This document shows, one piece after another, positions 1 through 5,221 of a DNA stretch of 5,712 bases. The DNA is taken from the NCBI GenBank assembly GCA_955652455.1, contig CATPBU010000013.1, forward strand, positions 1-5,712. The letters are read 5' to 3'. Within the stretch, counting starts at the first letter, position 1; every line of letters starts with the position of its first letter. A program made the translations under genes and the position numbers. The DNA is from Candidatus Dormiibacterota bacterium (GTDB lineage: Bacteria; Chloroflexota; Dormibacteria; UBA8260). The notes below the pieces were generated by a model, which was not told the DNA's origin, made no database searches, and saw only the letters and a program-made list of their open reading frames with translations.

Positions 1-250
1 ATCTGGAGCCTAGGCTGAGCGCTTAGTATACCAAGCAGAGGGATGGCGACGCAGCAACGCGGAGAGCTTGGCGAACGTAGATGGCCGCCTCGATCACGGC
101 GGCTTCGTCTGCGCTTGGCATGCGCAAAAACAAGCACGAATGCGGCCCCATCCGATCGCCACTCCTTACCACCTTCATAAACAGCGGAGTGGTGTCCTTG
201 CCTGACACGCCGCGGGGTGGGCTGCGGTGTGAACGGGAGGAGTTCGAGAG
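1..250. other. Non-coding leader region upstream of the lipoprotein gene
   Basis: No convincing gene was found here on either strand. Apart from the palindromes at 7-36, the clear signal is a strong Shine-Dalgarno, GGGAGGAG at 235-242, eight bases before the ATG at 251. I could not identify a convincing -35/-10 pair. The composition is less GC-biased than the coding regions, as expected of an intergenic or promoter region. A short minus-strand reading frame (178-23) exists but lacks support. Confidence 0.5.
7..36. repeat. Cluster of three overlapping short palindromes
   Basis: Three inverted repeats follow one another. AGCCTAGGCT (7-16) is a perfect 10-bp palindrome. CTGAGCGCTTAG (15-26) is a 12-bp palindrome with one mismatched pair. 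GCTTAGTATACCAAGC (21-36) is a 16-bp palindrome with one mismatched pair around a GTATAC core. This part of the window is less GC-rich than the rest. The cluster could be a regulator-binding region or the folded end of an upstream transcript; no T-run marks it as a classical terminator. The symmetry is seen directly; any function is inference. Confidence 0.4.
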
Positions 251-1351
251 ATGCAGAACGGGAACTACGGCCGCTTCATGGCGGCTGCAGGCGCAATCGG
301 TATCGGCGTGGTGATCGCCGGGTGTGACAGCGGCAAGGCATTGTCCTCCGCATCGGCAGCGGCAGCCGCTCCACCGGCTGGCACCCTCGCCATCTCGCAG
401 CAGACCGCCGAGTTCCTCGACCGCATCATCTCGCCTCCCGGCTGGACCCTCTCCCTCTGGGCAGTTGGCGGCGGCAAGCAGTCCAACCCGGACTCCATCG
501 AGAAAGACGGCAACAACATCTGGGTCGGCTACCAGAACGTCACCGCCAAGGACGGCAGCGACGGCAAGACCAGCACCATCGTTGAGTACACGCTCGACGG
601 CAAGATGGTGAAGTCGTGGACGGTTCCGGGCCACACCGACGGGCTGCGCATCGATCCGTCCACGCACAAGGCGTGGGTCACCTCCAATGAGGATGGCAAC
701 CCGGCCCTCAACATCATCGATCCCGCCGTCGCAACGCCAACATCGATCACGCTCGCCGCGACAGTTCACGGCGGCGGCTATGACGACCTCGCCTTCATCG
801 GCGGCGCCACATACATCGTGTGCTCCGCCCCGACCCTCGACGCCAGCGGCAACAATGTCTTCCCGGCGATCGACAAGATCACGGTCACCGGCACGACGGC
901 GACGGTCACGCCCATGCTGATGGGCAACGCCGCGGCGACCGACACCGTCGCCAAGGCGCCGACCACGCTCAACCTCACCGACCCTGACTCGCTCAGCATC
1001 GACGCCAACGGCAACCTGGTCCTTGTGGCGCAGGGCGACTCCGCGCTGATCACCATCACCAACCCCGGTGCCGCCAACCAGTCGGTCACCAAGACCCCGA
1101 TCGGCAACCAGGAGGACGACACCGTCTGGGCAACCGCCAACTCGGGCCGCCTCTTCGTCGTCGACGGCGGCAAGAACGCCATCTACACCATCAAGTGGAG
1201 CGGACCCAAGGGCACCGTGTTCACAGAGGCACCGAACGACTCCGGCGTGGTCGGCTTCGTCGGCACCATCGACACGACCACCGGCTTCATCACTCCGCTG
1301 AGCGTCGGCTGGAGCAAGCCGACAGGCCTGATGTTCGTCCCCGGGGGCTGA
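251..1351 (+). CDS. Probable lipoprotein with beta-propeller-like (NHL/SMP-30/YncE-type) body
   Basis: A 366-residue protein. The N-terminus has a short hydrophobic stretch (about residues 9-24) ending in a lipobox, VIAG followed by Cys25, so it is probably exported, lipidated on Cys25 and anchored to the outer face of the membrane. Residue +2 is Asp26, which in Gram-negative bacteria signals inner-membrane retention. A small-residue linker rich in Ser/Ala (about 31-43) follows. The body contains repeated beta-rich units with spaced Asp-Gly/Asn-Gly turns, such as DGLRIDPSTHKAWVTSNE, DPDSLSIDANGNLVLVAQGD and GRLFVVDGGKNAIYTIKW. These resemble the blades of six- or seven-bladed propellers of the SMP-30/gluconolactonase, NHL or YncE types. 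I see no catalytic motif, so the ligand or activity is unknown. The ATG at 251 is chosen because GGGAGGAG lies eight bases upstream; the n-region is weak, with a single Arg at residue 8. It appears monocistronic and converges on the minus-strand genes. The exported lipoprotein call is fairly sure; the propeller assignment is moderate. Confidence 0.85.
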   Translation: MQNGNYGRFMAAAGAIGIGVVIAGCDSGKALSSASAAAAAPPAGTLAISQQTAEFLDRIISPPGWTLSLWAVGGGKQSNPDSIEKDGNNIWVGYQNVTAKDGSDGKTSTIVEYTLDGKMVKSWTVPGHTDGLRIDPSTHKAWVTSNEDGNPALNIIDPAVATPTSITLAATVHGGGYDDLAFIGGATYIVCSAPTLDASGNNVFPAIDKITVTGTTATVTPMLMGNAAATDTVAKAPTTLNLTDPDSLSIDANGNLVLVAQGDSALITITNPGAANQSVTKTPIGNQEDDTVWATANSGRLFVVDGGKNAIYTIKWSGPKGTVFTEAPNDSGVVGFVGTIDTTTGFITPLSVGWSKPTGLMFVPGG

Positions 1352-1381
1352 GCGCGCCTCTACGGGGTGTGTTTGAGGATC

Positions 1382-1444
1382 GTCACCGACGCGGCAAGCC
1401 GAGCAACGGCGCAGGTACCCGACCTGCGCCGTCTGTCACCGACG
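1382..1444. repeat. 10-bp direct repeats flanking the convergent-gene hairpin
   Basis: GTCACCGACG occurs at 1382-1391 and again at 1435-1444, in the same orientation and 53 bases apart, on either side of the hairpin at 1406-1432. The second copy ends just before the stop codon of the minus-strand ABM gene (1447-1449). The repeat is seen directly. It may be coincidence in GC-rich DNA or the trace of a small insertion carrying the hairpin. Confidence 0.4.
1406..1432. terminator. Hairpin between convergent genes, probable bidirectional terminator
   Basis: A perfect 11-bp inverted repeat, ACGGCGCAGGT (1406-1416) and ACCTGCGCCGT (1422-1432), surrounds a five-base loop (ACCCG). It lies in the 95-base gap between the stop of the lipoprotein gene (1351) and the stop of the minus-strand ABM gene (1447). 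A strong symmetrical stem between convergent genes is best read as a shared terminator. There is no T-tract on either side, so it is not a textbook intrinsic terminator; many high-GC bacteria use stems without a T-run. Confidence 0.6.
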
Positions 1445-1446
1445 GA

Positions 1447-1755
1447 CTACGCGCGCACCATCGACCCGGCGCTGACGCCGTACTCGACGTCGATCCACTC
1501 CGGCTCGCCGTCGAGGAATTCCATCTGGCGGCGGAAGTCGGCATCGGTCTCTGGCCGCGCCGCGTTGCGCTCGTAGCTCTCCCGATCGCGGAAATGGATG
1601 ATCTCGAGGAAGCGATCGGGGTCGCCGACCTCCCACGCCAGCTCAGCCGAGATGAGGCCGTGCTCCTGGTGAACGGGTGCAAGCTCAGCAAACATCCGCT
1701 CGAACTCGTCGCGCCGTCCCTTCTTCAGCCGCCCGCGCATGATCGATCCGTACAT
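1447..1755 (-). CDS. ABM-fold (antibiotic biosynthesis monooxygenase-like) protein
   Basis: A 102-residue protein of the size and pattern of the dimeric alpha/beta-barrel ABM family. It starts with a beta-strand (MYGSIMRGRLKKGRRDEF), where a Lys-rich turn leads into a helix containing FERMFAEL. A second strand region follows around GLISAELAWEVGDPDRFLEIIHF, then the typical RDRESYERNA helix and a C-terminal strand near EWIDVEYG. The family includes small cofactor-free oxygenases and many members of unknown role; no specific substrate can be assigned. The ATG start directly abuts the stop of the upstream DUF1059 gene (TGAATG, 1758-1753), so the two are almost certainly translationally coupled. 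It is the last gene of the minus-strand set and ends against the hairpin at 1406-1432. Confidence is high for the gene, good for the fold and low for function. Confidence 0.85.
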   Translation of the reverse strand: MYGSIMRGRLKKGRRDEFERMFAELAPVHQEHGLISAELAWEVGDPDRFLEIIHFRDRESYERNAARPETDADFRRQMEFLDGEPEWIDVEYGVSAGSMVRA

Positions 1756-1953
1756 TCAGCGGGCCGCTCCGACGGGTGCCTCATCCTTGAGCACGCCGCG
1801 AATCTGCTCGCGCAGCTCGTCGTTGTTGGTATGACCGTGCACCGACGCCGCGTGCTCGGCTGCGGCGCGCACCACCTCCTCCTCCTCGCCCGCGATCGTC
1901 AGCGTGCACCCGCTCTCGCTGGGCATCTCACGGCAATCCGCCACCTTGCGCAT
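1756..1953 (-). CDS. DUF1059 family small putative metal-binding protein
   Basis: A 65-residue cytosolic protein matching the DUF1059 pattern: it opens with MRKVADCREMPSESGCTLTI, followed by an acidic turn (GEEEE), an amphipathic helix with AAAEHAASVHGH, and LREQIRGVLKDE. Conserved candidate metal ligands are Cys7, Cys16, His34, His39 and His41, which is why the family is often called a small metal-binding protein; its biochemical role is not established. The frame stays open to an ATG at 1989, but the start at 1953 is preferred: family members begin at this MxKVxDC motif, and a strong Shine-Dalgarno (AAGGGGG, 1967-1961) lies seven bases upstream. The longer version would add 12 atypical residues encoded across the 18-bp palindrome at 1968-1985. 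The stop codon abuts the ABM gene's ATG. The ABM neighbour suggests a shared, possibly redox or stress-related, job, but that is inference. Confidence 0.88.
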   Translation of the reverse strand: MRKVADCREMPSESGCTLTIAGEEEEVVRAAAEHAASVHGHTNNDELREQIRGVLKDEAPVGAAR

Positions 1954-1960
1954 CTGCGCA

Positions 1961-1967
1961 CCCCCTT
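1961..1967 (-). promoter_or_regulatory. Shine-Dalgarno deciding the DUF1059 start
   Basis: On the minus strand this reads AAGGGGG, seven bases before the ATG at 1953-1951. It favours that ATG over the in-frame ATG at 1989, and it directly abuts the 18-bp palindrome. Confidence 0.65.
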
Positions 1968-1985
1968 GCCGCTCGGCCGAGCGGC
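1968..1985. promoter_or_regulatory. Perfect 18-bp palindrome next to the DUF1059 ribosome binding site
   Basis: GCCGCTCGGCCGAGCGGC is its own reverse complement over all 18 bases. It lies in the 85-base gap between the DUF1989 stop and the DUF1059 start and touches the Shine-Dalgarno (1967-1961). As DNA it has the length and symmetry of an operator for a dimeric regulator; as RNA it could fold into a seven-pair stem with a GGCC loop that might attenuate or protect the downstream message. Either reading would give the DUF1059-ABM pair control separate from the DUF1989 gene. The symmetry is certain; the function is inference, and self-complementary runs are more common in GC-rich DNA. Confidence 0.5.
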
Positions 1986-2038
1986 CCACGGCAGCGAACG
2001 ACAGCTCGCTGGACGGCTGATGCTACTCCCACCCAAGG

Positions 2039-2629
2039 TCAGGCGTCGAGGTCGATGGCGAGTGGGGTGATGCCCCCGCTGCTGATCGGCACGGTGTCCA
2101 TCGGGCAGCTCGACAGGACGACGTAGGAGTCGACCAGCGCGCGGAAGACCAGGTTGTCGCCCGGCTTGCTCGAAGCCGGACGCGTGGTCATCTCGCCCCA
2201 CGGGTCGACGCGCACGTCCATGAAGACGTTGAGCGGCTGCGGGATGGCCACGTCGCCGACGCCAAGGGCTCTCATCGACTCGCGCAGGTTCTGCGCGCAG
2301 GATCGGTGCGGTCCCTTGACACCGAGCAGGCGGTAGCGCGCCGGGTCGCAGGCGGCATAGAGCGTGTCGTGGTGGCCGGGCGAGTTGTCCTCCAGCAACT
2401 CGAGGATGGGCCGGCGCAGGGTGGTCAGCACGGTCTGTCCCGGCCGCACAAACAGGCGGCCAATCGACGGCCGCGTGTGCTCGGCGCTCGCGTACTCGTG
2501 GACATCGCCCGCTGTGAAGGCGAACAGGTCGCCCACCTGGCCGCCCTCGACGTCCACCACCCTGAACGTGGTTCCCGCCGCCATCCTGATCCCGCGTCCC
2601 TCTCCGGCCGGGACGACCAGGCGGCTCAC
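2039..2629 (-). CDS. DUF1989 / urea carboxylase-associated family protein
   Basis: A 196-residue soluble protein with the hallmarks of DUF1989: an N-terminal [20 protein letters not shown] segment, [10 protein letters not shown] (29-38), a HTRPS block (51-55), [14 protein letters not shown] (86-99), a CAQN block (111-114), [10 protein letters not shown] (130-139) and a C-terminal [24 protein letters not shown] region (154-178). His86/His87, Cys94 and Cys111 are candidate metal or catalytic residues. Family members travel with biotin-dependent urea/guanidine carboxylases; a pair of them forms carboxyguanidine deiminase (CgdA/CgdB) in guanidine breakdown. Only one copy is visible here and no carboxylase is in the window, so that exact activity cannot be assumed. 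The GTG start at 2629 is chosen because family conservation begins at the VPAG segment; the Shine-Dalgarno is weak. An in-frame ATG at residue 16 would cut into the domain. The gene is divergent from the ureohydrolase operon, which supports a shared nitrogen-metabolism role. Confidence 0.88.
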   Translation of the reverse strand: MSRLVVPAGEGRGIRMAAGTTFRVVDVEGGQVGDLFAFTAGDVHEYASAEHTRPSIGRLFVRPGQTVLTTLRRPILELLEDNSPGHHDTLYAACDPARYRLLGVKGPHRSCAQNLRESMRALGVGDVAIPQPLNVFMDVRVDPWGEMTTRPASSKPGDNLVFRALVDSYVVLSSCPMDTVPISSGGITPLAIDLDA

Positions 2630-2773
2630 CGGCGCTCGCGCAGGCAGCGACGGTTGTGGCCGAGCAGATTGGCGGCAGCGTGGGAGGCGTTTTTCACGTC
2701 ACCGACCTTCTATCATCTCGCCCGCTTGGGCCGCCGCCCGTTGCCCCGGTTAGTTCGACCCGCAGAGGGGACT
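2630..2773. promoter_or_regulatory. Divergent intergenic region between DUF1989 gene and ureohydrolase operon
   Basis: These 144 bases must hold the promoters for both directions unless a promoter lies inside a gene. The only AT-rich part is 2689-2716, with a run of five T (2690-2694) and TATCAT at 2711-2716, a possible -10 for the rightward operon. No good -35 lies at the standard distance: the T-run is only about 15-16 bases upstream and does not match the consensus. I looked for guanidine riboswitch hallmarks (paired ACGR-loop hairpins of the mini-ykkC type) and did not see them. A shared regulator site is likely by layout but not identified. Confidence 0.45.
2764..2770 (+). promoter_or_regulatory. 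Shine-Dalgarno supporting the GTG start of the ureohydrolase
   Basis: AGAGGGG lies just upstream of the GTG at 2774. It supports this start over far-upstream in-frame ATGs that would run antisense through the DUF1989 gene. Spacing is short (three bases from the last G, five from the GAGG core). Confidence 0.55.
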
Positions 2774-3727
2774 GTGGCAGAGAATCGCGACATCGTCGGG
2801 CCGGTCGACGGCCGCGTGGTGCCGCGCTATGCCGGGCTTAGCACGTTCGCGCGTCTGCCGCGCGTCGAGGACGTCAGCCGTCTCGACGTCGCCGTCCTCG
2901 GCGTCCCCTTCGACTCCGGCGTCAGCTACCGCCCGGGCGCGCGTTTCGGCCCGGCGCACATCCGGCAGTCGTCGCGGCTGCTGCGCCCGTACAACCCCGC
3001 TCTCGACAACGGACCGTTCGACACCCACCAGGTCGCGGACGCCGGCGACGTCGCCTGCAACCCCTTCAACATCGCCGAGGCGATCGGCCAGATCCAGGCG
3101 GGTGCGGCCGCGCTGCTTGATCGCGGCGCCCGCCTCCTGACGCTCGGCGGCGACCACACCATCGCGCTGCCGCTGCTGCGCGCCATGCACCAACGCCATG
3201 GCGCCGTCGCGGTGCTCCATTTCGACGCTCATCTCGACACCTGGGACACGTACTTCGGCGAGCCCTACACGCATGGAACACCGTTCCGGCGCGCGTCCGA
3301 GGAGGGCCTCATCGACATGGCGCATAGCATGCACATCGGCATCCGCGGCCCCCTCTACGACCGTGTCGACCTCGCGCAAACAAAGCAGCTCGGATTCACG
3401 ACCATTCACTGCGTCGAGATCGAGGAGCTCGGCGTCGCCGGCACGGTTGCGCGCATGCGCGAGCGCCTGAGTGCAGGACCCGTGTACGTCTCCATCGACA
3501 TCGACGTCCTCGATCCCGCGCACGCGCCCGCCACCGGGACGCCGGAGGCCGGAGGGATGACCAGCCGCGAGCTGCTCGGAGTCATCCGCGGACTCGCCGG
3601 CCTGCAGGTCGTCTCGGCCGACATCGTTGAGGTCGCGCCCGCCTACGACCACGCGGAGATCACCGGCATCGCCGCTGCCCACGTTGCGTACGAGCTGCTG
3701 TCCGTCATGGCACCACCAGCCAACTAG
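2774..3727 (+). CDS. Ureohydrolase, agmatinase/guanidinobutyrase type
   Basis: A 317-residue enzyme of the arginase/agmatinase superfamily, close to the usual agmatinase length. These cytosolic, binuclear Mn (sometimes Ni) enzymes hydrolyse a guanidino group to urea plus an amine. All six expected metal ligands are present: His128 in GGDHT, Asp151, His153 and Asp155 in DAHLDTWD, and Asp242 and Asp244 in SIDIDVLDP. Glu286 in VEVAPAYD is the conserved acidic residue late in the fold. The N-terminal half carries [18 protein letters not shown] and the [10 protein letters not shown] loop typical of the agmatinase side rather than true arginases. The GTG at 2774 gives a family-like N-terminus ([14 protein letters not shown] from about residue 16) and has a Shine-Dalgarno; the frame is open back to 2306, but that stretch is antisense to the DUF1989 gene. 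Agmatine, 4-guanidinobutyrate, 3-guanidinopropionate or guanidine are all possible substrates. It is the first gene of an operon with the permease 18 bases downstream. Family assignment is very sure; substrate is open. Confidence 0.95.
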   Translation: MAENRDIVGPVDGRVVPRYAGLSTFARLPRVEDVSRLDVAVLGVPFDSGVSYRPGARFGPAHIRQSSRLLRPYNPALDNGPFDTHQVADAGDVACNPFNIAEAIGQIQAGAAALLDRGARLLTLGGDHTIALPLLRAMHQRHGAVAVLHFDAHLDTWDTYFGEPYTHGTPFRRASEEGLIDMAHSMHIGIRGPLYDRVDLAQTKQLGFTTIHCVEIEELGVAGTVARMRERLSAGPVYVSIDIDVLDPAHAPATGTPEAGGMTSRELLGVIRGLAGLQVVSADIVEVAPAYDHAEITGIAAAHVAYELLSVMAPPAN

Positions 3728-3745
3728 GAGAAGGAGACGAGACCC

Positions 3746-5215
3746 ATGGCAACCGCCACCGACGAACCCAGGGCCGCTCGCGCCGGCGGGCTGGAGGTCC
3801 GCTCCATCGACTACGTGCCGCTGCGCGAGCGTCACGGCAAGCTCTGGCATCTCGGACCGCTGTGGTTCATGAGCAACGCGCAGATCGCGACGCTCGCCGT
3901 CGGCCTGGTCAGCATCACCACCGGCGGCAACGTAGTCTGGTCGCTGATCGCCATCCTCACCGGCACGCTCTTCGGCACCTTCTTCATGGCCTTCCACTCG
4001 GCGCAGGGGCCGCAACTGGGACTGCCCCAGATGATCCAGTCGCGCCCGCAGTTCGGCTACATCGGCGCTCTGCTGGTCTGGCTCTTCGCCTACCTGCAGT
4101 ACGCCGGTTTCAACGTCTTCAACACCATCCTCGCCGGTCAGGCCATGAACGTCACCGCCGGCGGCGACGTCAAGCTCTGGATCATCGCCGCCACGGTCGT
4201 CGCGTTCGTCGTCGCCCTGGTCGGCTACGACCTCATCCACCACGTCGAGCGTCTGCTGACCTACGCCTTCATCATCCTCTTCGGGATCTTCACGGGCGTG
4301 GTCATCGCCAGGGTCGGACTGCCCGCCAACGCCTGGGATCTCGGTCAATTCCACGCCACCCCATTCCTCGCCCAGTTCGGCGTCGTCGCCGGCTACCAGA
4401 TCAGCTGGGCGATCTACGTGTCCGACTACTCGCGCTACCTGCCGCCCGGGGTGACCGTCAGCAAGACGTTCTACTGGACATACGGTGGTTCGGCGCTGGG
4501 CGCGTTCTGGCTGATGGCGCTCGGCACTCTGCTGATGGCGTCGCTCGCGGCCGGGGCCGTCCCCGACACCATCGGCGCCATCCACGACGCCGGCAACCAG
4601 CTCTTCAACGGTTTCGGTGGCGTCATCCTCGTGTTCTCGGCGCTCGGCCTGATCTCGGTCACCGCCCTGAACATGTATGGAGGGTCGCTCACCCTGATCA
4701 GCGGCATCGACTCACTCAAGCGCATTCGACCCACGCTGATGGTTCGCATCGTCACGATCGGGATCACCGCCGGGCTCGGCCTCCTGGGAGCGTTGGTCAG
4801 TTCGTCGGACTTCCTGGCCAACTTCACAAACTTCCTCTTACTGGTCCTCTACTTCTTCATCCCATGGACCTCCGTCAACCTGGTCGACTACTACATCGTG
4901 CGTCGTGGCCACTACGCCATCACGGAGATCTTCAACCCGAAGGGCATCTATGGCCTGTTCGGCTGGCGCGGCATCGTCTCCTACCTCGTCGGCTTCGCCG
5001 CGATGATCCCGTTCTTCAACACCGGCACGCTGTACGAGGGTGTTGTCGCCAAGAACCTCGGCGGTGCCGACATCTCCATCTTCATCGGCCTTCCGGTGGC
5101 GGCGATCCTCTACTACGTGCTGACCCGATCGATCGACACCGCGCATGAGCGCGAGGTGGCGGCTCGGACCGACGTCAACCTCGAGAAGCTCGCCGAGTCG
5201 CACGCGCGGGATTAG
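3746..5215 (+). CDS. NCS1-family permease (cytosine/purine/hydantoin/allantoin type)
   Basis: A 489-residue integral membrane transporter of the nucleobase:cation symporter-1 family, with about 12 hydrophobic segments (roughly 37-57, 63-83, 104-132, 143-160, 168-189, 205-226, 244-266, 290-310, 332-353, 358-378, 408-425 and 440-461). Family marks include GPQLGLPQMIQSRPQFGYIG (88-107), WAIYVSDYSRYLP (221-233), PWTSVNLVDYYIVRRG (373-388) and FNPKGIYGLFGWRGI (396-410). Members use a Na+ or H+ gradient to import purines, cytosine, uracil, hydantoins, allantoin, thiamine or pyridoxine; the substrate here cannot be read from sequence. A good Shine-Dalgarno (AAGGAG, 3731-3736) precedes the ATG by nine bases. 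It is sandwiched between the ureohydrolase (18-base gap) and the amidase (6-base gap), so it most likely imports the compound those enzymes degrade. If that is a guanidino or ureido compound, it would be an unusual NCS1 substrate. Confidence 0.95.
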   Translation: MATATDEPRAARAGGLEVRSIDYVPLRERHGKLWHLGPLWFMSNAQIATLAVGLVSITTGGNVVWSLIAILTGTLFGTFFMAFHSAQGPQLGLPQMIQSRPQFGYIGALLVWLFAYLQYAGFNVFNTILAGQAMNVTAGGDVKLWIIAATVVAFVVALVGYDLIHHVERLLTYAFIILFGIFTGVVIARVGLPANAWDLGQFHATPFLAQFGVVAGYQISWAIYVSDYSRYLPPGVTVSKTFYWTYGGSALGAFWLMALGTLLMASLAAGAVPDTIGAIHDAGNQLFNGFGGVILVFSALGLISVTALNMYGGSLTLISGIDSLKRIRPTLMVRIVTIGITAGLGLLGALVSSSDFLANFTNFLLLVLYFFIPWTSVNLVDYYIVRRGHYAITEIFNPKGIYGLFGWRGIVSYLVGFAAMIPFFNTGTLYEGVVAKNLGGADISIFIGLPVAAILYYVLTRSIDTAHEREVAARTDVNLEKLAESHARD

Positions 5216-5221
5216 GACGCA

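Noticed and set aside
23..178. Small minus-strand frame (51 residues) left of the lipoprotein gene, with an internal ATG (150-148) preceded by AAGGAG
   Set aside because: No recognisable family, and the usable protein would be only about 42 residues. The AAGGAG motif is suggestive, but I cannot support it as a gene without conservation data.
1954..1989. Longer DUF1059 start at the ATG at 1989
   Set aside because: The extra 12 residues (MGRSAERQGGAQ) are not typical of the family and are encoded across the perfect palindrome. The start at 1953 has a strong Shine-Dalgarno at good spacing.
1195..2070. Plus-strand frame of 291 codons across the end of the lipoprotein gene and opposite the DUF1059 and ABM genes
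   Set aside because: It overlaps one gene in another frame, runs through the terminator-like hairpin and is antisense to two recognised families. No motif was seen.
2306..2773. N-terminal extension of the ureohydrolase to an ATG at 2306
   Set aside because: It would be antisense to most of the DUF1989 gene, adds 156 residues with no family match, and ignores the Shine-Dalgarno plus GTG at 2774, which gives a normal-length enzyme.
2630..2773. Possible guanidine riboswitch ahead of the ureohydrolase operon
   Set aside because: No paired hairpins with ACGR loops or other recognisable ykkC-type elements were found on reading the region. A covariance search would be decisive.
2750..4585. Very long minus-strand open frame (611 codons) opposite the ureohydrolase and permease genes
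   Set aside because: Its translation is a low-complexity Asp/Gly/Arg/Glu/Val mixture with no family motif, and it lies antisense to two strongly supported genes. High-GC coding DNA commonly leaves such frames open.
3862..5148. Long plus-strand frame of 428 codons inside the permease gene
   Set aside because: An Arg/His/Pro-rich shadow frame. The permease in the other frame has clear NCS1 motifs and membrane segments.
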